This document shows, piece after piece, positions 30,717 through 38,346 of a stretch of DNA of 64,000 bases. The position numbers and the translations under genes are program-made. Origin of the DNA: Myxococcota bacterium. Its GTDB lineage: Bacteria; Myxococcota_A; Polyangia; Palsa-1104; JAEUJZ01. How positions within the stretch are numbered: the stretch's first letter is position 1; each line of letters begins with the position of its first letter. The notes below the pieces were generated by a model, which worked only from the letters and a program-made list of their open reading frames with translations, made no database searches and was not told where the DNA came from. The stretch spans positions 83,601-147,600 of the forward strand of contig JANWXW010000154.1 of assembly GCA_025057315.1 (NCBI GenBank), read 5' to 3'.

Positions 30717-31643
30717 ATGCGCTGCCTGTCCCTGTCTCTGCTGCTGGTGGCCGCGCCGGTGGCGGCTCGCACCGTACCGGAGGACTGGGGCCCTGCCCTG
30801 CTCCGTTCGGCTGGTGTGGACCCGGCGCAGATTCGCTGCAACCGAGACAACCGCTGGGGGGATACCTTGCGCCAGGATGCGCAGGCCGGCGCGGCCGAAT
30901 TGATGGCAGCCGCTGGCCCCGCGTTGCGCCCCCTGTCGACCGAGGAGCATGCGGCCCTGCAGAAAAAACTCCAGGGGATCTTGTTTTGGCGCATGGTGCG
31001 CGCGGTGATCATCGAGGGCAACAACAACAACATCGGCGTCATCGCGCTGCGCGGCCGCAGCTACATCGACTCCTCTGGTCGACGGCGCCCGCTGCTGGTA
31101 TTCCGCTCAGGCCTGACCCCGTCGCCACAGGCGCCTGGGTCCTGCTTCCAGTCGCTGCTTCAGGCTGGTGGCGTGCGCCATGTCGTCAACCTGTTCGATG
31201 GCGATATTCCCGCCGCAGACCTGGTGGCAGCTGAAGCGCGCGCTGCTGCAGCGGCCGGCGCCAGCTACACCACGGCTTCCGATGACAGCGCCGGCTATGG
31301 ACCGTGGCGCGAGCTGCTGCGCAACCACTATGACGATCCGGAGCGCCGCCTGCAGGCCAGCCGGTCTGTGGCCCGCCTCATCCGCGAGCAGATCCTCGCC
31401 CCCGGCGGCGCGCCCCCGCGCGGCAACATCCACATCCACTGCGGCGGCGGCATGCACCGCTCCGGAATGATCGCCGGCATCCTGGAGCGGTGCATCAACC
31501 GCGAGCCCCTCGAGGTCGTCGAGGCCCACTACCGCTACCATGTGGGCTGGCGTGGTCCAGACCGCCCGGGTGGCCTAGAGGAGGGCAACCTGCGCTTCAT
31601 TCGCGAGTTTGACTGCACCTTGCTCGAGCCGTCGCAGAAGTAG
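30717..31643 (+). CDS. exported protein tyrosine phosphatase-like protein
   Basis: 308 residues from the ATG at 30717. The signal peptide MRCLSLSLLLVAAPVAARTV is clear. The C-terminal half contains HIHCGGGMHRSGMIAG near residue 240, which fits the PTP/dual-specificity phosphatase signature H-C-x5-R-S. The upstream VRHVVNLFDGDIPA and SDDSAGYGPWRELL fit the WPD-loop half. Catalysis would use the Cys nucleophile and Arg. The Gly-Gly-Gly-Met loop is unusual. As an exported enzyme it could act on periplasmic phosphoproteins, inositol phosphates or host substrates; none is shown. The fused ABC gene follows after 4 bp. Confidence 0.68.
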   Translation: MRCLSLSLLLVAAPVAARTVPEDWGPALLRSAGVDPAQIRCNRDNRWGDTLRQDAQAGAAELMAAAGPALRPLSTEEHAALQKKLQGILFWRMVRAVIIEGNNNNIGVIALRGRSYIDSSGRRRPLLVFRSGLTPSPQAPGSCFQSLLQAGGVRHVVNLFDGDIPAADLVAAEARAAAAAGASYTTASDDSAGYGPWRELLRNHYDDPERRLQASRSVARLIREQILAPGGAPPRGNIHIHCGGGMHRSGMIAGILERCINREPLEVVEAHYRYHVGWRGPDRPGGLEEGNLRFIREFDCTLLEPSQK

Positions 31644-31647
31644 CCCC

Positions 31648-33825
31648 ATGCACGTGGCCCCGTTGTTTCTGTCGCTCCAGGTCTTGTTGTGGCATGCCTA
31701 TACGGGCGCAGAGGAGCAAGCGCTGGAGGCCGTGGTGCGGCATTGGAACGCCACGCCCCAGGGCGCACGGGCACCCGTGCAGGCCGTCGCCATCCCCTAC
31801 AGCAGCTTCGCCGACAAGCTACAGGCCGCCATCCCCCGTGGCCATGGTCCGGACCTATTCATCGCCGCCCATGATCTGCTGGGCGACTGGGTACGCCGCG
31901 GTCTGGTGCGCCCGCTAGACGACCTGCCCGCCGCGGCGGCTGCACTCGCCGGCCTGTTGCCACAGACCGTGCCACCGCTGCGCCTGGAGGGCCGCCTGTA
32001 TGGTTTGCCGCTGGCGTGGAAGGGACTGCTCCTATTCTATCGTCCAGATCTGGTCGCCAGCCCTCCGCAAACCACCGATGAGCTCATCGAGCTCTGTCGT
32101 CGCTTTCGCGAGGGTCCAACGGGCCCGCGGCGCTACGGTCTGGTCTACGAGGCTGGTGCTTACTTTTACCATGCGGCTTGGCTGCACGGCTTCGGCGGCG
32201 CCATCTTCCCCCCCGGCTCCTCCCGGCCGCGCCTGGACACCGTCGAGCAACAGCGTGCCCTGGAGTTTGTCCAAGGCCTGGTCCAGCGCGGCGACATCCC
32301 CGAGGAGACCAGCTTTGCTCTGGTGTCACAACTCTTCAACCAGGGACGCGCGGCCGTGGCCCTCAGTGGCCCCTGGTTTCTCGGCCAAATCGAGCCGGGC
32401 GTGCCCTACCGTGTAGCCCCGCTGCCACGCGTGTCCGCCACGGGTCGGCCCGCAGCCGGTCTGACCAGCATCGAGGCTGGCTTCCTGAACGCCCACAGCA
32501 TGCAGCCAGAGCAGGCGGTGGCCTTCCTGGCCTATCTGGCGGGGCCCGAAGCTGCGCGCGAGCGTGCCCTGCGGGGCCGTCAGGCCGTCACCGCCGTTGC
32601 GACATGGGACGATCCGGCCGTGCGCGCCGACGCCGTGCTGATGGCCCAGTTTGCCCAGCGCAATGAGCTGGTGCCGACCGACACCCGCCCTGCGATGCGA
32701 GCATTTTGGGAAGCAGGCAACAAGGCCCTGCGTGCTGTGCTGCGCGGCGCCCAGAGCCCGGAGCAGGCACTGCGCCAAGCCGACCAGTATTTGCTCACCC
32801 TGCTCACCCCGCTGCCGCCCAGCCGCCCCCGCGGGCCCTTTATGGCCGGGCTGGGTCTGCTGGCCTTGTGCGGTGCGCTGCTCCTTGTCCGGCGCGCGAG
32901 CCGACCCCAACTCGCCGAGATCATTCGCCAGCGCAGTGCGTATCTTTACCTTCTGCCCGCGACCCTGAGCATGATGATGTTGGTCTTTGTTCCCTTTCTG
33001 GTGGGCGCGGCCCTGTCCCTGTACGCGCAGGAGGAGAGCGGGCAGTGGCGTTTTGTGGGCCTGGCCAACTTCGCCGACATTCTCCTTCTGCGCCATCACC
33101 CCCTGACCTCACCGCTCAGCTTCTATTACACCCTGGCAGTGACCGTGCTGTGGACCGTGCTCAACGTTGCGCTGCACGTGGTCATCGGCGGCAGCCTGGC
33201 ATTGCTCTTGCGCGACCCGTTGCTGCGGCTGCGGGGTGTGTACCGCACGCTGCTCATTGTGCCCTGGGCCGTACCCAACTACATCACGGCCCTCATCTGG
33301 AAGGGCATGTTCAACCGCCAGCTTGGCGCCGTCAACGGCATCTTGGTCTGGCTGGGCCTGGAGCCGGTTTCGTGGTTTTCGCGCTTCTGGACGGCGCTGT
33401 CGGCCAACGTGGCCACCAACGTCTGGCTAGGGTTCCCCTTCATGATGGTGGTGGCGTTGGGCCACCTGGCTCAGATCCCGCAAGAGGTAGAGGAGGCCGC
33501 GCGGCTGGACGGGGCTGGGCGCTGGGGGCGGCTCCGCCATGTCGTGCTGCCGCTTCTTCTGCCCGCGATGCTGCCCTCGGTGCTTCTGGGTGCCGTGTGG
33601 ACCTTTAATATGTTCAACGTGGTTTTCCTCGTCTCGGGGGGCGAGCCCGAGGGGGCCACCGAGATCTTGGTCTCTGAGGCCTACCGCTGGGCCTTCACGC
33701 GCGGACACAGGTATGGCTACGCGGCGGCCTACGCGGTGCTCATCTTCCTGCTGCTGGCAGTACAGACTGCTCTTATACGACGCGCTGCTTCCCGCGGGCA
33801 GCAAGCGAGTTTGCACCTTCGCTGA
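31648..33825 (+). CDS. solute-binding protein fused to a MalF-type ABC permease
   Basis: 725 residues. Residues about 10-380 are a complete extracellular solute-binding domain of the sugar type (VLLWHAYTGAEEQALE, DLFIAAHDLLGDWVRRGLVRPL, GRLYGLPLAWKGLLLFYRPDL, AVALSGPWFLGQIEPG). One transmembrane anchor follows (about 395-415), then a MalF-like permease with LYLLPATLSMMMLVFVPF and the EAA loop EEAARLDGAGRWGRL (about 614), which docks to the ATPase. The usual operon order malE-malF-malG has collapsed into one polypeptide. No MalG-type second permease or MalK ATPase lies in the window. The ATG at 31648 has a poor ribosome site and follows the phosphatase gene by 4 bp. Confidence 0.82.
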   Translation: MHVAPLFLSLQVLLWHAYTGAEEQALEAVVRHWNATPQGARAPVQAVAIPYSSFADKLQAAIPRGHGPDLFIAAHDLLGDWVRRGLVRPLDDLPAAAAALAGLLPQTVPPLRLEGRLYGLPLAWKGLLLFYRPDLVASPPQTTDELIELCRRFREGPTGPRRYGLVYEAGAYFYHAAWLHGFGGAIFPPGSSRPRLDTVEQQRALEFVQGLVQRGDIPEETSFALVSQLFNQGRAAVALSGPWFLGQIEPGVPYRVAPLPRVSATGRPAAGLTSIEAGFLNAHSMQPEQAVAFLAYLAGPEAARERALRGRQAVTAVATWDDPAVRADAVLMAQFAQRNELVPTDTRPAMRAFWEAGNKALRAVLRGAQSPEQALRQADQYLLTLLTPLPPSRPRGPFMAGLGLLALCGALLLVRRASRPQLAEIIRQRSAYLYLLPATLSMMMLVFVPFLVGAALSLYAQEESGQWRFVGLANFADILLLRHHPLTSPLSFYYTLAVTVLWTVLNVALHVVIGGSLALLLRDPLLRLRGVYRTLLIVPWAVPNYITALIWKGMFNRQLGAVNGILVWLGLEPVSWFSRFWTALSANVATNVWLGFPFMMVVALGHLAQIPQEVEEAARLDGAGRWGRLRHVVLPLLLPAMLPSVLLGAVWTFNMFNVVFLVSGGEPEGATEILVSEAYRWAFTRGHRYGYAAAYAVLIFLLLAVQTALIRRAASRGQQASLHLR

Positions 33826-33917
33826 AAGCCGCCATCCGCCACGCAGGGCTGTTTGGCAATTTTATCATAGATAGAAAAGAAATCTAGAGAATTCTCAGGA
33901 CGGGGTGGTATCCGCGC

Positions 33918-34628
33918 TCAAATGCAGGCGGGGCCCGCGCCGCAGCGCTGCGATAGGAGCCAGGGCAGCAGATCGGGCTCGCCGCAGGCGCGTTCCCAGC
34001 AGGCATGCCCCTCGTCGGGATACTCCGAGTAGCGCGGTGCGCCTCCGGCTGCACGCAGGGCGGCGACCATCTCGCGCGAGCGGGACACGGGCACAACCTC
34101 GTCCAGGGCACCGTGAAAGATCCATTGGGGCAGCCGGGCAATGGCCGCCGCGCGGCTCACGTCACCGCCGCCGCAGATGGGCACAGCAGCGGCGAAGCGA
34201 TCCGGACGGCGCATGACGGCATCCCACACCCCGTAGCCGCCCATGGACAGGCCGACCAGGTAGCACCGCCTGACATCCAGGCCAAGCTCGGTGGTCAGGG
34301 CATCCACCAGCAGCAAGGCGGTGGCCAGCGGCATGGACGGCACCGGCGGCTGGCGGTGGACCTTGGCCTCCCATGGCACCTCGACCCAGCGCTGTCCAGC
34401 GGGGCACTGGGGCGCGACGATCGCGCAGGGCAGTCGACGCAGGGCCAAGCCCTCGGCGAGACGCTGCACGCCGTGGCGGAGCTGGGCCATGTTGTCCTGA
34501 CCGCGTTCGCCGGCCCCGTGCAGGAACAGCAGCAGCGGCAGCCCATCAGGTGGCGCCGGCCCCGGCGGTACGTGCAGCCGGTAAGGCAGCGGGCCAGCCG
34601 GCCCCACAAAGATCCGCGGCACGAACAT
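33918..34628 (-). CDS. alpha/beta-hydrolase esterase/phospholipase family protein
   Basis: 236 residues. The nucleophile elbow GLSMGGYGVWDA (Ser near residue 150), the oxyanion-hole strand LLLFLHGAGERGQD (about 32-45), the Asp in FHGALDEVVPVSRS and the His in YPDEGHACWE complete a catalytic triad typical of dienelactone hydrolase/prolyl-oligopeptidase-like esterases. The protein appears cytoplasmic, since no signal peptide is seen. Its start at 34628 is preceded by TAACCT at 6 nt, again without a Shine-Dalgarno. Convergent to the ABC fusion. Confidence 0.8.
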   Translation of the reverse strand: MFVPRIFVGPAGPLPYRLHVPPGPAPPDGLPLLLFLHGAGERGQDNMAQLRHGVQRLAEGLALRRLPCAIVAPQCPAGQRWVEVPWEAKVHRQPPVPSMPLATALLLVDALTTELGLDVRRCYLVGLSMGGYGVWDAVMRRPDRFAAAVPICGGGDVSRAAAIARLPQWIFHGALDEVVPVSRSREMVAALRAAGGAPRYSEYPDEGHACWERACGEPDLLPWLLSQRCGAGPACI

Positions 34629-35119
34629 GCCCTCAGGTTACCGCCGTGGTGGGGTTTCGCCCCAACACAATCCCGGGGGACCCCACCGCTCCGAAGTGGC
34701 TGCGGTGGCATCTTGCTGGCAGCGGAGCCCGGGCCGCGCGGGTTACCGCGCGCCTGTCCGGTGTCCTTCCGTCCGCCTCTAGCCGCATAGGAGCCGAGGG
34801 AGGGCAGTCGGCGCGCCTGGGAGGCAGCCACCATGGCCTCACCATGGCGGTGGATGGGGAGAAGACGTCGTTGTCGGCTCCGTGAGCGGTTCGATGGACC
34901 GGGACGGCGGCAGGCTGCCCGCGGCGAAAATGGACCCCTCTGTGCGCTGCTCCGCTGCTGACGGACGGCCGGTGTGGTCGCGGCGCTAGGCCAGCAGGGG
35001 AGACAAGCAGGGCACGGGACGGTGGATGGGGAGGTGGCGATGATCGGCTTCCATCTTCATCTAGGCATCCAGGGCCCGATGACCCTTGGCAGCAAGACCC
35101 CAGGGCACGGCGCGCACCC
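34629..35119. other. gene-free stretch
   Basis: 491 bp between the divergent esterase and the end of the Lnb-type gene. I see no coding region or RNA gene. A 12-13-bp motif CGGTGGATGGGGA recurs at about 34849 and 35021, and CCATGG palindromes cluster near 34830. Confidence 0.5.
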
Positions 35120-36229
35120 TCAGCGACGCGTTCCTGCTGCGCCCCTAGCCAAGACATACCAGGCCGTGGCCATTGGCAGGCCGGTCAGCAGCACCAGCGG
35201 CAGCAGCGGCTGCACAAGCACGCCGGCCCCGGCCAGGGGCCCCAGGGCGAGCAGCGCCACCAGGCGTACCCGCACATACCCCCACAGCCAGCTCGCTGGC
35301 AGAAGCGGCAGCAGCAGGTCCGTGGGCCACAGGCAGAGCAGGGCCTCGTTCCAGCGCAGTTCCGGAAAGCTGGACAGCACGGCCAGGCCCCAGAGCAGGA
35401 CGCCACCCAGTCCGAGCACAGCTGCGGCCGGAGCCAGTGCCAGGCGGCCCGTGCGTCGCAGGGCAAGCGTCACCAACGCCAGCAGGAGACCGGTCCCCCC
35501 CAGAGCCAGCTGGGCCAGCCTCGTGCTGCCTCCGGGGAGCGGGGCCTTGCGGGCATACACCACCTCCGGCTCGGCTCCCAGGCGCGCCGCCACCTCACGG
35601 CGGAGCACCTCGGGCAGGAACATCGCCTGCCAGGGCGAGGTGCGGGCATCGGCAGAGCGGCCCAGGAGCAGCTCCGCCGCCAGCAGCAGGGGCAGGTCGC
35701 CGGCAAAGCCGGAGCGGGCGTAGCTGCGAAAGGTCGGTCCCTGCGCGGTCTGCGCGCCGCGGGACAGGGCCCCCCCCGTGACGCGGTCCAGCAGATCGCG
35801 GATGCGGGTGGTGCAGTTGTCGTAAAAGTGGTGGTAGCGGTAATAGCGCACCGACTGTGCCGTGGATGCCTCCAGGGCCGCCGCGAGTTGCCGCGCCTGC
35901 TGCGGGGGCAACCGCAGCCGCTGCCGATAGAGGGTCCGGTCCTGCGCCACATAGAAGGCCACCATGCGCGGCAGGTCCTGCACCGACACCCAGAACAGGG
36001 CCCGCCCGCGCACAAAGCTCCAGGTCAGCGGCACCGGTGTGCTGAAGTCGGCCGTGCCGTAGTTGTAGCACCGCCCTTGAGGTGTCTTCTCGTCGGTGAC
36101 GCAGATGGCGGCATGGCCAAAGCGGGTAAATACCTCCTCCCCCGGCCCCATGGTATATAAGTCAATCTCAGGGGGTGGCGCCTGGGCTTGGACCACGGCG
36201 GGTAGGAGCAGCAGCAGGGCAGCTCTCAT
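35120..36229 (-). CDS. Lnb-like DUF4105 membrane protein
   Basis: 369 residues from the ATG at 36229. A signal peptide (MRAALLLLLPAVVQAQ) is followed by the DUF4105/lipoprotein N-acyltransferase Lnb-type domain (about residues 20-210) with IDLYTMGPGEEVFTRFGHAAI, CYNYGTADFS, and HHFYDNCTTRIRDLLD. The invariant His and Cys residues are proposed catalytic in Lnb. About five transmembrane helices follow. In Lnb this domain transfers an acyl chain to lipoprotein N-termini; the many lipoproteins in this window give such an enzyme substrates, but the role is inferred from family. A TACACT hexamer 9 nt before the start is a candidate -10. Confidence 0.78.
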   Translation of the reverse strand: MRAALLLLLPAVVQAQAPPPEIDLYTMGPGEEVFTRFGHAAICVTDEKTPQGRCYNYGTADFSTPVPLTWSFVRGRALFWVSVQDLPRMVAFYVAQDRTLYRQRLRLPPQQARQLAAALEASTAQSVRYYRYHHFYDNCTTRIRDLLDRVTGGALSRGAQTAQGPTFRSYARSGFAGDLPLLLAAELLLGRSADARTSPWQAMFLPEVLRREVAARLGAEPEVVYARKAPLPGGSTRLAQLALGGTGLLLALVTLALRRTGRLALAPAAAVLGLGGVLLWGLAVLSSFPELRWNEALLCLWPTDLLLPLLPASWLWGYVRVRLVALLALGPLAGAGVLVQPLLPLVLLTGLPMATAWYVLARGAAGTRR

Positions 36230-36238
36230 CCGGAGGTC

Positions 36239-36244
36239 AGTGTA
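36239..36244 (-). promoter_or_regulatory. -10 candidate for the Lnb-like gene
   Basis: TACACT on the minus strand, 9 nt before the ATG at 36229. The leader would be only about 2 nt. Confidence 0.3.
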
Positions 36245-36565
36245 CAACGGGACATGTCGCAGGCGACCTCTGTCGCAGGTGTCGCAGGCCCCTTCCGCGG
36301 GCTGACCTGCGCCCGGGGGCGGGGTCCGCCGTGTCCGGTAGAGGCCGGATGTGCCTGATTTCCCTTGCGTTTTGTACCACCCTGGTGCGGGATGTGGGCC
36401 GAGCGCATCCCCTCCGACTTGGGACGCGGCAGCACCTCCCAGCGCATGGGACCGCAGGAGCCGCATGCGCGGACCCTTGGACAAGCTGTGGGAAAACCTG
36501 TGATTTTTTAATAATTATTCAATGAATTCAATAGGTTATTGGAGATGATGAACATGTAGGCAGCC

Positions 36566-36626
36566 CTCCGCCCAAGGCGGAGACGCACGCACACTGCGTG
36601 ATTCATTTCGTAACTAAAAATACGAA
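36566..36626 (+). promoter_or_regulatory. three consecutive hairpins upstream of the cytochrome gene
   Basis: Hairpin 1: CTCCGCC-CAA-GGCGGAG at 36566-36582. Hairpin 2: CACGCA-CAC-TGCGTG at 36586-36600. Hairpin 3: TTCGTA-8 nt-TACGAA at 36607-36626. All arms pair perfectly. If the TATAAT at 36628 is the -10, they lie upstream of the transcript and would be binding sites; otherwise they would be leader structures. Confidence 0.45.
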
Positions 36627-36627
36627 C

Positions 36628-36633
36628 TATAAT
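36628..36633 (+). promoter_or_regulatory. -10 of a leaderless promoter for the cytochrome gene
   Basis: Perfect TATAAT, 7 nt before the ATG at 36641. No Shine-Dalgarno is possible. No clear -35 is seen at 17-18 bp upstream, where the third hairpin lies. Confidence 0.5.
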
Positions 36634-36640
36634 TTCTATT

Positions 36641-37735
36641 ATGGATGTTGTCCGCCTTCATGTGGCCCCCTGGGCTCTGTTGCTGTGCGCCTCCTGCCTG
36701 GACTTCTCCCCGGACCCCCCCCTTCCAGAGGCGCCGCGGCCGCCCTCCCCGCCGCAGCCCCAGACCGGGCGCGGCGTGCGGACCTTCCCGCCCATCGTCG
36801 AGCTGACGTTGCCTGGCCGGCCGCCACCTCGCCTGTCGCAGACCGGACTGTACTCGGACATTGCGCGCAAGACGCTGGCGCCGGGCGTGGAGCTGTTCCG
36901 GCCGCGCTATGAGCTGTGGTCCGACGGGGCGGCCAAAACGCGCTGGGTGCTGCTACCGCCCGGGGCGAAGATCGACACGCAGCGCATGGACCGCTGGCAT
37001 TTTCCCGTCGGCATCAAGCTCTGGAAGGAGTTCACCAAGGACGGCAAGCGCCTGGAGACGCGCATGCTGTGGAAGCGGGCCGAGCCGAGCTTCCACGACC
37101 CGGGCTGGGAGATGCAGACCTACGTCTGGGACGAGACCGAAAGCGAGGCGTTTCTGGACCAAGACGGCGTGGTGGATGCGCGCGGCACAGACCACGAGGT
37201 GCCACGTCAGATCGACTGCAACCGCTGCCACCGCGTGGAGTTCGAGGCGCCGCTCGGCTTCGATGCCGTACAACTGAGCGGCGACGGGCCGGGCTTGCGC
37301 CTGCGCGATCTCGTGCTGCGAGGCGTGCTCACCGTGCCGCCGCCCTCGGCCGATGGGTACACGATTCCGGGGGATGCCACCGCGCGTGCGGCGCTGGGCT
37401 ACCTGCACGCCAACTGCGGCAGCTGCCATGCGCCCGACTCGGACGTGTTTCGCGACATCGACATGTCGCTGCGCCTGGAGGTCGGCAAGCTCACGACGGT
37501 CACCGAGACACCGACCTACTTGACGACGGTGGAGCGCCGGACCACCAGCATCAAGGCCGGCGCTGCGGGGCGCATTCGCATCCGGCGTGGCAACCCCCTG
37601 GAGAGCGAGGTATACCAACGCATGGGCATCCGCATGGTCGGCCCGGAGTCGCTGATGATGCCGCCGCTTGCCTCCCACACCGTAGACGAGGAGGGACGGC
37701 GCCAGGTGGCAGACTGGATCCGGACCTTGCCATGA
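36641..37735 (+). CDS. c-type cytochrome-like lipoprotein (TIGR03806/HNE_0200 family)
   Basis: 364 residues. The N-terminal WALLLCASC looks like a lipobox and is followed by a Pro-rich linker. Two haem-c sites, CNRCH (about residue 193) and CGSCH (about 260), lie within the family's pattern (FRPRYELWSDGAAKTRWV; WHFPVGIKLWKEFTKDGKRLETRM; GIRMVGPESLMMPPL). It is expected to carry electrons in the periplasm, though the partner is unknown. The next gene, a four-cluster ferredoxin, overlaps its stop by 4 bp and is the likely redox partner. The start is AT-rich and has no ribosome site; the TATAAT upstream implies a leaderless mRNA. Confidence 0.75.
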   Translation: MDVVRLHVAPWALLLCASCLDFSPDPPLPEAPRPPSPPQPQTGRGVRTFPPIVELTLPGRPPPRLSQTGLYSDIARKTLAPGVELFRPRYELWSDGAAKTRWVLLPPGAKIDTQRMDRWHFPVGIKLWKEFTKDGKRLETRMLWKRAEPSFHDPGWEMQTYVWDETESEAFLDQDGVVDARGTDHEVPRQIDCNRCHRVEFEAPLGFDAVQLSGDGPGLRLRDLVLRGVLTVPPPSADGYTIPGDATARAALGYLHANCGSCHAPDSDVFRDIDMSLRLEVGKLTTVTETPTYLTTVERRTTSIKAGAAGRIRIRRGNPLESEVYQRMGIRMVGPESLMMPPLASHTVDEEGRRQVADWIRTLP

Positions 37736-38307
37736 GCGGACGGGATCTGACGCGGCGCCAGCTCTTCGGTCTGTTCCGGCTGAGGCCCGAGCCAGCTGCT
37801 CCGCCCCCGCGCCCCCTGCGCCATCCGGGGCTGCCGCCGCCGCTGCGGCCGCCTGGCGCCCTCGACGAGGAGCGGCTGGCCGACACGTGCCGTCGCTGCG
37901 GCGAGTGTGTCAGGGCCTGTCCTGTCGGGGCCATCTTGCCTCTGGGGGAGGAGTATGGCCCATGGGCCGGCACACCGCACATTGTGGCCCGCAAGCAGCC
38001 CTGCGTGATCTGCGAGGGGCTGCGTTGCACCGCCGTGTGCCCGACGGGGGCGCTGCGGCCTCTGGCTGCACCCGCCGAGGTCGCCATGGGGCATGCCTTC
38101 CGCGACTGGCAGCGGTGCCAGGCCTTCTGGGGCACGCCGTGTGACGACTGCCGCCGCGCCTGCCCGGTGCCCGGTGCAATCTATGTGGACTCCCATGACC
38201 ACCCGCACGTGGACACGCTCGTGTGCGTCGGCTGTGGGCGGTGCGAGCAGGCCTGCCCCATGGAGCCACCGGCCATCGTCGTGCGGCCAGCTACAGAGCA
38301 GGGTTAA
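37732..38307 (+). CDS. four-[4Fe-4S] ferredoxin, NapG/MauM-like
   Basis: 191 residues. Four Cys clusters are seen in order: CRRCGECVRACP (about residue 50), CVICEGLRCTAVCP (about 90), CQAFWGTPCDDCRRACP (about 128) and CVGCGRCEQACP (about 165), consistent with 4 [4Fe-4S] centres. The N-terminal RDLTRRQLFGLF has twin-arginine character, suggesting Tat export. This matches NapG/MauM-type electron carriers between quinones and periplasmic cytochromes. The overlap ATGA with the cytochrome gene indicates translational coupling. No nitrate reductase or methylamine genes are near, so the pathway is open. Confidence 0.78.
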   Translation: MSGRDLTRRQLFGLFRLRPEPAAPPPRPLRHPGLPPPLRPPGALDEERLADTCRRCGECVRACPVGAILPLGEEYGPWAGTPHIVARKQPCVICEGLRCTAVCPTGALRPLAAPAEVAMGHAFRDWQRCQAFWGTPCDDCRRACPVPGAIYVDSHDHPHVDTLVCVGCGRCEQACPMEPPAIVVRPATEQG

Positions 38308-38346
38308 CAACAGGAGGCCCACCGGATAACGTAGGACAGCGTCCTG

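Larger units (their letters stand above)
36245..36640. other. gene-free stretch with AT-rich promoter region
   Basis: About 400 bp between divergent genes. The second half (36500-36640) is strongly AT-rich against the GC-rich surroundings. It holds three successive hairpins and the TATAAT of the cytochrome gene. No coding region is seen. Confidence 0.6.
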
